Shown one piece after another: positions 23,277 through 34,700 of a stretch of 64,000 nt of DNA; positions within the stretch are counted from its first letter, which is position 1; each line of letters starts with the position of its first letter. Both the position numbers and the translations under genes were made by a program. Origin of the DNA: Bombus terrestris (Eukaryota > Arthropoda > Insecta > Hymenoptera > Apidae). The notes beneath the pieces were generated by a model. The model was not told the DNA's origin and did no database searches. It worked only from the letters and a program-made list of their open reading frames with translations. Location of the stretch: positions 2,852,001 through 2,916,000 of the forward strand of contig NW_025963549.1 in assembly GCF_910591885.1 (NCBI RefSeq), written 5' to 3'.

Positions 23277-24073
23277 GCCCATTATTGAATATTAAATAAA
23301 ACGTATCACCGTTGCGATTGAAGATTTGCCGTCAATTAGATGCGAGATATACTCCTCATTGCCTGCCAAATACAGCTCACATCAGCTGGCTCGTGCTATT
23401 ATATCATCTCTGGTCCTCGACATATCAAGCGTAATTGCAGTTTTACAAATTAAGGTTAACATATTCAAATGAATGTATCTCCGTTTCTATTGCACATATG
23501 GCGACAAAGCGATGCCCGTTGCATTACACATCCGATGTCATGTGCACCGCACATCTGGTGGTTTGTACCATGTCAACTCCGGTCTCTGTCAAACCTAGCG
23601 AAATTGCTGCTTTACATATTCATGATTAATCATTCAAATCACCGTATCGCCGTTTGCATTACAGATATGCCGACAATTCGATGCGCGATATACGCCACTT
23701 TTTCTGCCAAACACAATGCATATTATCTGGTTTGAGTTATTTAACGTGTGGGCGCAGCCAAACTCAGCGTATTTGCAATTATGCATTTTCAGGCGAAATA
23801 TTCAAATATTACATATTCAAATGAACGTATCTTGATTTCTATGTCGCCTATTCGATGCGCAGAATACTCCACATATGCTGCCAAATCAGCTAGTTTGTGC
23901 CATGTTAACTCTGGATCCGACCAAATTCTGTGTAGTTGCAGATTTGCATATTCAGGCTTAAATATTCAAATCAATGTATCTCTGTTTCTAATGCAGATAT
24001 GACGGTGAATTGATGCGTGTTAGACTCTACATTGGCTGCCAACTGGAGCACACATTAGCCCGTTTGTGCTATT
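23277..24073 (+). repeat. 168-bp satellite block
   Basis: About five units in plus orientation following F-box copy C, ending where a fragment of a copia 1 family LTR begins. This block is the inverted partner of 59999-60616. Confidence 0.85.
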
Positions 24074-24142
24074 TGTAAAGATATATGAGGGAGTCGGAAA
24101 TACAAATAATTTCCTTTATTTAGCACACAACAGTTATAAATA
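24074..24142 (-). repeat. Fragment of copia 1 family LTR
   Basis: Reverse-complement match to the last ~70 bp of the copia 1 LTR (from GTTATAAATA... to ...TATCTTTACA on the minus strand). It joins LTR X2 at the shared AT-rich word TATAAATATAT. The mirror copy is at 59930-59998. Confidence 0.75.
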
Positions 24143-24953
24143 TATCGGAGATGAGAGAACACCGGAGCCTCCACTTTGGAGCGTTGGGAGGACCCCTTAG
24201 TGCTGTAATCCAGATTTCACCATAATCTAAGAAACTGTTGTCATTCGATTCGGCTGTACTTATTCGAGATTTATAATAGTGAGCTCGGGCTCGAGGCGAC
24301 AACCAGTCGCCGAAAGTAGTCGCGGTCAAGGGATGAACGTATTGCCTAAGAAAGGCATGAAGTAACTTTATAGCTCTCATTAAAAGAAATACTTGGGACG
24401 GGGCACGACGGTAAAAATTTCAACGATTTCTGTCCCATGGCTCGCCACACGCAGACTTTGTCCTTCGGGTAAGATGATTGCCAGATGTCGACGGATCCTC
24501 AGAACATATGTTTAGCTGGCCGAGGGCCAGCTACGAATATTAAGTTTCAATTATACAAAGTATTTCATATAGACAAATAGCCTGCGCACCAACTACGGAA
24601 GATAAGAGAAATCTATCCTTCTACGAACGCTTCCCACTGGCAACTCTCCCCAAGGACGGTAAGCACCCTTCTCTAACCACCAACATGGAAATTGACCAAT
24701 TAACAGTAACGTCAATTTCCCTCACTTTCTGAACGAACACTTTTCTCCACGAATCCGATGATCTCGTGCCCTTAGACACACCCATCATTGTTCTCCACTG
24801 CAGCATCATCGTGCCGGAAAATCATTCTCTCGTGAGGTCACATTAGCCAGTAACAAAGAGCCTTAACACTCGGTGGATATTCTATGTGTTGACAAAGAGT
24901 TTGTTCAGTCCTACCTATACCGTAGATAAGGAAGTATAGTACAACTTTTTTTT
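24143..24953 (+). repeat. Gypsy LTR X2, cut by an R1-clade element
   Basis: Begins TATCGGAGATGAGAGAACACCGG and runs parallel to the intact gypsy LTR. It stops at 24953 (GTATAGTACAAC), where the poly(T) that is the tail of the minus-strand R1-clade copy 1 begins. The remaining 3' part of the LTR is not found on the other side of that element. By eye it differs from LTR X3 at roughly a quarter or more of positions. Confidence 0.75.
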
Positions 24954-25293
24954 CGCTTGGGAGGGGAAAATGCTATTACGCATGCCCAGTGACCCGCATC
25001 ACTGGGTTATGTGGGAGTCGGTCGGATGTCGTTGCCATACCCACTAAAAACCCCTCCTCCTTCTTCCTCCGCTTAGAGGGCAGACAACCCCGGTAAAACC
25101 TGTCGGCAGTCATCAGGGTTGTCCTTTCGTGCCCCGTTGTGTCTACTTCTTCGTGCAGTTACTGCTCATGTCGTCCTCTCAGCCAGTTCAGAATAGTGGG
25201 CTGGTCTCCTTCTGCGGTTTTTCGTTGTTCCATGTTCTTGCCCTCATTGCTCCGCGTAGTTGTTGTTACGCTCGTTCTCCTCCTTGCCTCTTC

Positions 25294-28200
25294 CTAGGCC
25301 CTCGCTGTCACCCTCTTGTGACACATGACGGTCTTGCAGAATTGCCTGAATTTATTCCAGCTCTCGTCCTTGGCGGTCACCGTGGCGATCAGATTGCCCA
25401 CGTCTATCTTCCCTCCCAGAGCGTTCTCCAGCTCGATCCTTCTGTCCGTCCACTTCGGGCACGCGAAGAGGGCGTGCTCTGCATCGTCGTTCGGGTCTCC
25501 ACAGTCGAGACAGTTGCTGTCGCTGTCCTTGCCAATCCTTTTCCTATAGACACCGAAGCTCCCATGCCCGGTTAGCAGCTGCATGGTGTGGTGATCGATG
25601 TCCATCTTCTTTTTGGTAAATAGCAGCGCACTCGGTATTAGCTTCTTTGTGATATTTTCTTTTTTGTAGTTGTTCCACTCCTTCCGCCAGTCCTCTTGGG
25701 CCTTCATGCGAATCGCCTCCAGTTCCTCCTTCAGCTTGGAGCCGTCATCCGTGCCAATCCTGGACCCATGGATCTTGTTCCTCTCGTAGGTCTCTCCGAG
25801 CATCTTTATCTTTATGTAAATCGGGAGATTCCCGGTCAACACGAAAAGTGCCGCGTGGGAGACGGTACGGTATACCGTCGTTGTTATGCACAGGGCCGTT
25901 CGTTGTGCTCGTTTCAGCTTTTTCCTGTTCTTATCGGTATTCGCTGCTCTAGTCCACACCGGTGCTCCGTAAGTTACGATGGATTCCCACACATTGTAGT
26001 AGATCCTACGAGCCAAGCTGGGCGGCCCGTTGATGTTGGGTAGAATTCCCCTAAGGACTCCTATTAACTTGTCGGCTCTGTTACACACCATCTCGATATG
26101 CGCACCGAACCCCCGACTGTAGTCGATGACGACTCCGAGATACCTGATGCGATCGACCGTTTCGATGTCCGAGGAGCCCAACCTGAGTTTCACCACTCTC
26201 GGCACACGCAAGCTTGTGATGAGCATGACCTCCGTCTTTTCCCTCGCCAGGGTGAGCCCGACACTCGTGCACCAATCGTTGGCGATCCTTAGCATCGTGT
26301 TGACCTTGACGGAGGCATCTTCGTTCCTCCCGACAGAACATGTGATGGCCAGATCATCCGCGAAGGCGGTTGCTCTGACCATTGGCATGTTGACGAGTCT
26401 CTCGAGCAACCGGTCGTATACCAAGTTCCACAGGAATGGTCCGAGGATGGATCCCTGCGGAACTCCCGCCGCCACCTCGTGCTCCACCGTGCCGTGCTGG
26501 TTGCTCACGACGATCCTCCTTCCGGATAGATAACTGCCGATTAGTCTTTTGACCTTCCATGCCAGCTTCCTCTTGTCAAATTCCTCGTATATGCTCTTCC
26601 AGCTGAGCGAATTGAAGGCATTGCTAATATCCAGGGTGATTATCACGCATATTACATTCTTCTGTTTGCAGATGTTGGCAAACTTCATCACCTGCGTGAT
26701 GGCATCTACCGTGCTCCTCTTCTTTCTGAAGCCATCTTGCCTCCGATGGAACGGGACCGTCCCGATGCATCTCTCGATGATCCTCTTAAAGCATTTTTCC
26801 CAGATCTTGCTCATGGTTGGGAGTATGCTTATCGGCCGGTACGCGTTGGGTAGACTGGGATCCTTTCACGGTTTCCTTAGCAGTATTACTCTGGCCGTCT
26901 TCCAGCAGTCTGGGATCCTTCCTGATTCGGTGATGCCGTTGAACGCCCTTGTCACGAGCTCGCTCCTGCGACTCGCTACCAGCTTCGCGATCTCGCCCGG
27001 CACGCCATCGACTCCTGCAGCCTTCTTGGTGTTCATTCTTCCAGCGGCATCGACGACATCGCCTTCGCCGATGGCGACGCTGAGGCTAATATCTCCTTCT
27101 TCTTCGGTCTCTGCCTCTTCGCGGCCCTCATAATGGGGGGGTCTGTGTCCCAAGGTGAATAGCATCTGTAGGACTGCCTTCACCATGTCGATCGGCATGT
27201 CGTTTGTTGGTCCCTTGCGTTTACATTTCTTCATGACCGTGCGATAGGGTTTGCCCCAAGGGTCGCTCTCCAGTATCTTGCAGTATTCTGCCCAAGCTGT
27301 TTTTTTGCTACAGGCAATCTCCTTTTTTAACTGCCTACGGATCTCCTTGTAGGCGTTGACGAGGGGCTCGGTGTTGCCGGCATTCTTCTTTCTTTCTCTC
27401 GTCACCTTCCTGAGCGCTTTGTGCGCCTGCGCTCTCAGTTCCGCGATCATCGGGTTCCACCAGTAGTTCGCGTACTTGCGGCTCGCCGCACCGTTCGACT
27501 TCCTTAGCATCCCTTGGCACGTACCTTCGATGATCTTTTGCAAGGGCTCGGCCCCATCCTCTCCGATATCCGCGTTGAGGACCTCCTTCTTCAGTGTGTC
27601 GTCGAATCTGCTCAGGAACTCCTCCGGCCACATGTTCTTGGTCACGTACCTGTAGAACTTCGATACGGTTCGGGTCTTCCTCGTCTTAAACCTGTGGAGC
27701 ACGTACAGATGGTCCGAGGCCGAGTATTTGTCCAAGACCGCGCTTCCGGCGTGTGTCTCGCTGACCTTGTTGGATGCGCGTATTATGTCGGGGAAGCTCG
27801 TCTTCCCGTTCATGAAGAAGGTGTACTTTTCCTTGAGCCTCAATGGAAACACCCGGTGGGCGCTTAGTGCCTCCATTAAGACTCCCCCTCTCCTGTCTGT
27901 GGTCGATCCTCCCCAACAGGTTGACTTTGCGTTGAAGTCTCCGGCCACGACGACCTTGTCGTGTCTTCTAGCAACGCTCTTCGTCATAGCAGACAGCGTG
28001 TCTATGTATTTGCAGTATGTTAGCTTATTTATGTTGGGCGAACAGTATCCGCTGAAGCAGAAGACGTCGCCATCGCGGACGCCCACTATCCCGTCGCTCT
28101 TGATCTCCGTTGTTTCATCATGCAGCTTGCGATTGAGGAGTGTGACCCATATCGAGGCGTCTCCTTTGGTGTCATTAAACCAGTGCGGCAGCTGCCTGTT

Positions 28201-28305
28201 CGGCTCGGAAATTATTATTATATACGGTCTAAGTTCGATCGCGCATTGGTGCATCATGTCCTGCGCCAGCTTGCATCTGTTGAGGTTTATCTGCAGTATC
28301 CTCAT
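25294..28305 (-). pseudogene. R1-clade copy 1 ORF2: endonuclease-RT (one stop)
   Basis: About 1,003 codons on the minus strand. Endonuclease: ILQINLNRCKLAQDMM at the start, then IISEPNRQLP (Glu), VVAGDFNAKSTCWGG (Asp/Asn) and SASDHLYVL (Asp-His). RT: GFRKKRSTVDAI, TLDISNAFNSLSW (motif A), VPQGSILGPFLWN and AFADDLAI (catalytic Asp pair). The C-terminus has CLDCGDPNDDAEHALFAC, a CCHC finger typical of the clade. A single TGA at 26866-26868 replaces the GGA found in copy 2, between endonuclease and RT (RKP, stop, KDPSLPNAYR). The rest is open in the same frame. ORF2 start overlaps the end of ORF1, consistent with coupled termination and reinitiation. Confidence 0.9.
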
Positions 28306-30146
28306 TTACTCGCTTTCAACCGCCTTCTATATTCTGGACAAGCCAGGGATCCGGTTACGTGGTCAAATTTCACTCCTTTCTCCTTGCTGTAGATGGAGCA
28401 GCAGGGTGCGTTGACGCAGGCAGCTATCGTGTGGTCTTTGGCTCCGCACTTCCTGCAAATCTCCTTTCCAGGGCTTATCGCCGTGCACTTGTTCGCGATA
28501 TGCCCAAACATGTGACATCTGAAGCACTTTACCACATTGGGTAGTGCCTTTATCGAGGCTATCGTCAAGCCGGTTCTGATCTTCCGGCTCGCCCCCTCTT
28601 TGGCCAGATAGGCTTTCGGCATCGTCACTATTGCCGATTGGGTGCCCCACGGCGCCATTTTTAGGGTCTTTACTTCGACCTCAGTGATGTCGCTTACGCC
28701 CAGTTGCACTACTATCTCCGTGGCTAGTTCTTCCTTGCCTACGAGCGGGTCTATATCCCTGATCTCTACGGAGGTCTTGTCGCGCATTGGTAGCGCTCTC
28801 ACCTTGCCTCTTAGGGCCGTGTTTATATCCGCCGCGGTCTTTTTGGCGTTGCTACCTGCTTTCAGCTCGATCAGGATGTCACCTGTTCTGGTCCTCCTAA
28901 TCTCACAGCTCTCTTTTAGGGTCTCCCTTGCCCCCATCAAGTCTTTGTAGACCTGGATCCACTCCTTGTCCTGCCCTACTTTGACGAGGATGGCTTCGGG
29001 TCTGTTACGTATCCTCTTCGGTCCCTCCGGCCTCTTTGGCTTGTCCAATGCCGCCCTTCCTGCGTTCGCCTTCCTGACCACCGTCGGGGTGTCCGTTCCT
29101 TTTCCTCTCCTTCCGCGGACAGGGATCCAGTATTCCTTTACATCGCTGTCCGTGCATACCGTAGTCGCTTTTGCCGAGCTGTTGCCGGCACAGGCTCCTG
29201 CGTATGAGGCCTCCACGGTCGTTGGTCTCTTTCTCTTGGTGTCGCCCTTCCCCTCGACAGGCGATATCTCCTTCCTTTTTCCTTCCTTCTCCTCACTCCT
29301 CCCCGGACGGGTGGTCATCGTGGTGGCCGCGACTGTCCTCGCGTTCCTCTTGAGCCTCATCTCGTCCAACATCGAGTGGAGCTTGATCGCTTTTTTACTG
29401 ATGGCGTCCCTCCTTTTCTTGATGTCGGTATCCTTTTTGCTCATGAGGTAGAGTCTGCTACCTATGTATTGGATTTCGCGGAAGACTTCTGTGATGATTT
29501 CCGTCATCGCCTTCCATTCGCTCATCTTAATGACGATACTGTCCTCGTCGTTGCCTTCGGTCTCGGCCGTTGCTCTGTTCGCCATGGCCTTCCTCCTGAG
29601 ACATGCCCTTGGTGCCGCCGCTTCGCTGCCGCTGTCCGACATTTCCGCCGGTGTGTCTAGCTCCGAGGTGCTGGCCGCTTCGTCCCTAGTTGCCCTCAGC
29701 TGGCTCCTGGCCAGGCTTCTCGTTGTCTTGCACGCGCTCCCCTCCACTGGGGACTTTCTCATATATCTGTTGATCTTGTCACCTTTGAAGATTTTTTCCT
29801 TGGCGATTTGGGTCGCCTTTTCTGTGGGTGGTGTCTTATCCTTGAGTGCCTGCATTGGCATCTCGACATCCTCGATGATTCCCGCGATGTCTTCATCAAA
29901 TTCGAGGTATCTTCTAGTGCTTTTCTTGCACGTCTTTTCCTCTGTGACAACTGCGGGTGTTTCTTGGTCCCCGGTCGTGTTTACCGAACGAGGGGAGGCC
30001 CTGTGATCGACCTTCCCCTCGCCGTTCGTCCAGTCGTTGGGTGACCGTCGGGTCGAGCCTGGGACGCTGCTCGAATCCCCGACGGGGCCTGGAAGCTCCG
30101 AAACCCCCTGAGCCGTAAGTTTACTTGACTTACAGTACTTGTCCAT
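28302..30146 (-). CDS. R1-clade copy 1 ORF1: Gag-like RNA-binding protein
   Basis: Intact 614-residue frame starting MDKYCKSSKL at 30146. The first half is charged and low-complexity (TPAEMSDSGSEAAAPRA), with a helical Lys/Arg-rich stretch (KKRRDAISKKAIKLHSMLDEMRLK, about residues 245-270) that may be a coiled coil. The C-terminal third has an RRM-like region and then zinc knuckles CFRCHMFGHIANKC, CRKCGAKDHTIAAC and a looser Cys/His group. In this clade ORF1 protein binds the element RNA and forms particles. The same frame is intact in copy 2. Confidence 0.9.
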   Translation of the reverse strand: MDKYCKSSKLTAQGVSELPGPVGDSSSVPGSTRRSPNDWTNGEGKVDHRASPRSVNTTGDQETPAVVTEEKTCKKSTRRYLEFDEDIAGIIEDVEMPMQALKDKTPPTEKATQIAKEKIFKGDKINRYMRKSPVEGSACKTTRSLARSQLRATRDEAASTSELDTPAEMSDSGSEAAAPRACLRRKAMANRATAETEGNDEDSIVIKMSEWKAMTEIITEVFREIQYIGSRLYLMSKKDTDIKKRRDAISKKAIKLHSMLDEMRLKRNARTVAATTMTTRPGRSEEKEGKRKEISPVEGKGDTKRKRPTTVEASYAGACAGNSSAKATTVCTDSDVKEYWIPVRGRRGKGTDTPTVVRKANAGRAALDKPKRPEGPKRIRNRPEAILVKVGQDKEWIQVYKDLMGARETLKESCEIRRTRTGDILIELKAGSNAKKTAADINTALRGKVRALPMRDKTSVEIRDIDPLVGKEELATEIVVQLGVSDITEVEVKTLKMAPWGTQSAIVTMPKAYLAKEGASRKIRTGLTIASIKALPNVVKCFRCHMFGHIANKCTAISPGKEICRKCGAKDHTIAACVNAPCCSIYSKEKGVKFDHVTGSLACPEYRRRLKASK

Positions 30147-30176
30147 ATTGTGTTTATATATATATATATATATATA

Positions 30177-31115
30177 TGTCGGAGATGAAAGAACGCCGGA
30201 GCTCCTCCTTGGATTCGCGGGAACACCGCAACTCTGTAACTTAGATTAAACAAATGCCGCTCCGATTGTTCGAGATTTATGATCATGAGCTTGGGCTCGG
30301 GGCGACAATCAGTCGCCGAACGTAGCCGCGGTCAAAGGGATGAACGTTTTATCTAACAAAGGCACAGAGTAACTCTATTCCTCTCCTTAAAAGAAATAGT
30401 CGTAGCGACACGTGGCAGTAAATACTTCAATAGTTTCTATCCCGCGGCCCGCCACACGCAGATTTTGTCCTCCGAGTAAGATGATCGCCGGGTGTCGGCA
30501 TGCCTTTGCGGCGTATGTTTAGCTAACGTGAGGACCCGCTATAGATCTTAAGATTTAGTCAAGCGAAGTCCGTCAAATAGACTTTGTTGCAACTACGGGA
30601 AGATAGGAGAAACCTATCCTCCACGAGCGTTGCACCCCGTCAACAACCTCCCCTCAAGGGCGGCCAGCATCTCTTTCAAAATGCCGATATGGAGATCGAC
30701 CAATTAGCAATAGCGCTAATTTCCCTCTCCTTTGGAACGAAAGCTTTCTTTGACGAATCCGAGGATCTCATATCCTTAGACCCACCCAATATAGTTTTCC
30801 TCGACGACATCGTCGAGACGGAGAGGCATTCTTTGGTACGATCTCATCGACGAATGACAGTGCCGCCTTACAACCAGTGAATACCACACATCTAGTTAAC
30901 AGAGAGAGTTAGACTTGAACTGTGCGAGAACATACGTTTACCATCCCGTGACCGCGGATTCGTTTCGAACCTAAGGTCATTATCACTAGTGCTACGAGTG
31001 TTTAATCTTGTTAATAAGCCTGTGCTAATAAACTCTCCGTTGTATCACAACAATGGCTAATTCTAATGAAAATCCATCAAACGCCCATCTCCTTAATCCT
31101 GACTCTAATCCGACA
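30177..31115 (+). repeat. 5' LTR of gypsy element, including first 21 gag codons
   Basis: The LTR-to-LTR similarity continues past the poly(A) signal AATAAA (about 31028) and the gag ATG (31053) to CCGACA at 31115, so the first 63 bp of gag lie inside the LTR. The 3' LTR has the same segment with ATGGTTAATT. Confidence 0.88.
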
Positions 31116-31787
31116 TCAGAAGTGGGATACAAGGACCTGTTAGCAACGATGAAACAGCAAATGGATTTCATGCGTGACGTATTTCATACACTAACAAAGA
31201 AGGATGGGGTGGCACTTGAAAAATTTTCGCTACCACGTTTTAACCCCGGAAGCTTGGGCTCCGACCCAGCCGCATGGTGTGCGACTGTTGACGTGATCAT
31301 GGAAGAAAAACCTTTGCAAGGCGGTGCGCTACTTTGTGCCTTGAGTGCCGCTCTGGAAAGTTCGGCAGCACAGTGGCTTACACAGATAGCTGCTACTCAA
31401 ATTTCCTCTTGGCCAAAGTTTAAAGACCGTTTCCTTACACGCTTTGGTGGGAAAGAAACAGCTGCCACGGCGCTATGGAAGATAAAAAATCAAGCACGAC
31501 TGGAGGGTGAAACCCTGGGAGATTACAGCAGCCGTTTACGTTCCTTCCTGATGGCGAGGTGGGAAAGGTGCACCAAGGACGAGATAGTCAACGCTGCCGT
31601 GCTCCTCCATATAGGCTCACAGGACCAGCGCGTCCTACGGATAGCACTCACAAACGATATCAAGACCGAGGACCAGCTCACAGGCGAAATGACAGCGCTC
31701 TCCGATTCTGTGAAGAGGCCGGCGTCTTCAGTAAGCAACTCCTCCGCGGGTCACGAAGCTAAACGGCATAAGTCTTCTGACTCCTGA
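31053..31787 (+). CDS. Gypsy gag (capsid part), ends in TGA
   Basis: 244 residues from ATG at 31053 to TGA at 31785-31787. It holds a retrotransposon Gag/capsid region (FSLPRFNPGSL, AAQWLTQIAA, WPKFKDRFLTRFGG, LGDYSSRLRSFLM, VLLHIGSQDQRVL). The TGA stands just before the zinc knuckles, and the same frame continues without another stop to 35144. It may be a readthrough site or a late mutation. The first 21 codons come from the LTR and the next codons overlap the primer-binding site. Confidence 0.85.
   Translation: MANSNENPSNAHLLNPDSNPTSEVGYKDLLATMKQQMDFMRDVFHTLTKKDGVALEKFSLPRFNPGSLGSDPAAWCATVDVIMEEKPLQGGALLCALSAALESSAAQWLTQIAATQISSWPKFKDRFLTRFGGKETAATALWKIKNQARLEGETLGDYSSRLRSFLMARWERCTKDEIVNAAVLLHIGSQDQRVLRIALTNDIKTEDQLTGEMTALSDSVKRPASSVSNSSAGHEAKRHKSSDS
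31116..31128 (+). promoter_or_regulatory. Candidate primer-binding site inside gag
   Basis: TCAGAAGTGGGAT directly follows the LTR end. From general knowledge of tRNA sequences, this word matches the complement of the acceptor/T-arm side of tRNA-Leu, offset a few bases inward from its 3' CCA. It also encodes Ser-Glu-Val-Gly of gag. Confidence 0.5.
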
Positions 31788-34700
31788 TACAAGTGCTACC
31801 ACTGCGGTAGACACGGACATAAAGCATCTGAGTGCCGCGAGAGGACAAGACTGGAGGCGGAGAAACGCAATCGAAAACCAGGGGAAAACCGGGCTGTCAC
31901 GTCTTCGAAGGTGTCCTGCTACAGGTGTAACGAGGAGGGCCACATCGCGTCCAACTGCCCGACCTTACGTAGAGGAAACCCCGCTACGAGAGAGGAGCGC
32001 CAGGTTAACTTCTGCGTGGTGGAGGCCCCGACCGGTAAATTAAGTCACCAGGGTGAGTCGTTCCTGTTTTGCTTTGATTCCGGAGCTGAATGCTCATTAA
32101 TTAAAGAATCGGTAGCCTCAAAATTTTCCGGCAAGAGAACGACCGAGATAGTTGTAATGCGAGGAATTGGGAACACTTGCGTTAAGAGTACGACCCAAAT
32201 TCTGTCCGCCGTATGTATCAGCGGTCTTACACTGGAGGTAATTTTTCACGTCCTTGCCGACAATTACTTGAAACACGATATTATTATTGGGTGCGAAATT
32301 TTAAGCCAAGGCTTCGACGTACACATGACGCGCAATAGCCTCGATATTTGTAAGTCGAAAACGGTTAATGTCTGTAATAATATCGCCGAACCTGCGATCG
32401 ATCTCAATGATGTAGACACCGAGGTACTCGGCGACGATAAAGACCGATTGATTTCCATTCTCGACAGATTCAAAAACTCGTTCATCACGGGTTTCCCACG
32501 TACCCGCGTAAACACGGGCCAATTAGAAATACGGTTGATCGACCCTAACATCACCGTCCAAAGAAGCCCCTATAGACTTAGCGAGGAAGAGCGGAGAATC
32601 GTACGAGCGCGAATCAGCGAACTACTCAGAGCTAACATTATAAGACCTAGCAATTCGCCGTTCGCGAGTCCCATGCTACTCGTGAAGAAAAAGGACGGTT
32701 CGGATAGATTGTGCGTAGATTTTCGAGCGTTAAATAAGAATACGGTCGCGGATCGGTACCCCCTACCTCTTATCGCGGACCAAATCGCGAGGTTACAAAC
32801 GGCGAAATACTTCATTAGCCTGGACATGGCCAGCGGGTTCCACCAAATTCCTATACACCCCAATTCGGCGGAATACACGGCGTTCGTTACACCCGACGGG
32901 CAGTACGAGTACGTAACGATGCCGTTCGGATTGAAAAATGCACCGTCCGTTTTTCAGAGGGCCATTTTCAATGCCCTGGGCGACCTTGCGTATTCCTACG
33001 TCGTTGTCTATTTGGATGACGTCCTAATTATTGCCGACTCAATAAACCAAGCCTTAGAGAGGTTGGACATCGTGTTAAGTACCCTTGTAAACGCCGGGTT
33101 CTCGTTTAACTTTTCTAAGTGCTCTTTCCTGAAGACGTCGATACTCTATTTGGGATACGTAATCCAGAACGGAGAAGTCCGTCCCAACCCGGGTAAAGTA
33201 TATGCCTTAAGCTCCCTACCCGCGCCGACGACCGTCACACAGCTCAGGCAGTTCATAGGGCTAGCCTCGTACTTTCGGAAGTTCATCCCTAAATTTTCAC
33301 AATTGTTAAAACCCTTATACGCGCTTACGTCCGGCAGTAAAAATATAACATGGGCAGACAGGCACGAAAAAATAAGACAAGAGGTAATCTCCGTTCTGAC
33401 CGACGCACCGGTGTTAATGCTATTTGACCCCAATTATCCAATAGAATTACATACCGATGCTAGCTCCGAAGGATTTGGGGCTATTTTGATGCACAAGGTG
33501 GAAGGTAAAAATCGAGTAGTGGAATACTATAGTAAAAGAACCAGCCTTACGGAATCCAGATATCACTCTTATGAACTCGAAACATTAGCTGTTGTAAACG
33601 CCATAAAACATTTCCGCCACTACCTGCACGGACGGGAATTTCTTGTCGTCACGGACTGCAATTCATTAAAGGCGTCTAAGAGCAAAGTACATTTGAATGA
33701 CAGGGTACACAAGTGGTGGGCTTACTTGCAAACGTTTACCTTCGACATTGTGTATCGGGAGGGCAAGCGAATGGCCCACGTAGATTTCTTTTCGCGAAAT
33801 CCCACAGGCGTTGACCCTATTAGATTCGACAAAATCAAAGAGAAAATGGTTAATCTGGCCGAAATTTCGGAAGACTGGCTACTAGCCGAACAACGTCGTG
33901 ACCCCCAAATTTCTGGAATTGTCGAAAAGTTGCAAAATGATGAGCTCGCGGAAGACATCGCGAATACTTACGAATTACGGTCCGGTACTCTCTACCGGAA
34001 AATTCAAAGAAGAGGCAGGACTCTCAGTTTACCTATTGTTCCAAGAGGGTTTAGGTGGTCCGTTATTAGCCATGTGCATCAGTCAATTATGCACTTGGGT
34101 TGGGATAAGACGCTCGAGAAACTGTACGAGTATTACTGGTTCGAAGGAATGGCGAAGTACGTTCGCAAGTTCGTAGAGAACTGCCATGCTTGTAGAGTTT
34201 CGAAGGCTAGTTCAGGTAAGATACAAGCCGAACTACATCCCATACCCAAGGCCAGCATACCTTGGCACACGGTCCACATGGATATAACGGGCAAGCTGAG
34301 TGGTAAAATCGATTCGAAGGAGTACGTCATTGTGCTGATCGACGCCTTCACTAAATTCGTATACCTGCATCATACTCATAGGATAGATTCTCTTAACATC
34401 ATTAAAGCGCTTAAATACGCTATATTTTTATTCGGGAGTCCCTGTCGGATAATAGCGGACCAGGGAAGGTGTTTTACGGGTAAAGAATTTCGCGAGTTCT
34501 GCGAAAGCAAACGAATTAAAGCTCACTTGATAGCGACCGGTGCCAGTAGGGCTAACGGACAAGTAGAACGTGTTATGGGCACGTTGAAAAACATGTTCAC
34601 GACAGTAGAGACGACCGGGCGGCCGTGGCAAGACGCGATTAGGGAAATGCAGCTAGCGTTGAACTGCACCGTCAACCGCGTGACTAACTCGAGCCCTTTA

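Larger units (their letters stand above)
24954..30176 (-). mobile_element. R1-clade non-LTR retrotransposon, copy 1
   Basis: Minus-strand element with an A-tail at 24954-24961 and two frames that overlap by the four bases ATGA (28302-28305). ORF1 is intact; ORF2 has one nonsense codon. Only about 30 bp upstream of the ORF1 ATG remain, as a (TA)n run, which then meets the 5' LTR of the gypsy element head to head. The 5' UTR present in copy 2 is absent. R1-clade assignment is from the ORF1 zinc knuckles, the apurinic-type endonuclease, the RT with FADD, the C-terminal CCHC and the overlapping-ORF layout. R1-clade elements (R1, TRAS, SART, Waldo) are often target-specific. Confidence 0.9.

Noticed and set aside
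28642..30006. Antisense frames of 100-230 codons opposite ORF1 and ORF2 of the R1-clade copies
   Set aside because: Hydrophobic shadow frames of high-GC coding sequence on the opposite strand; the sense strand has clear domains.
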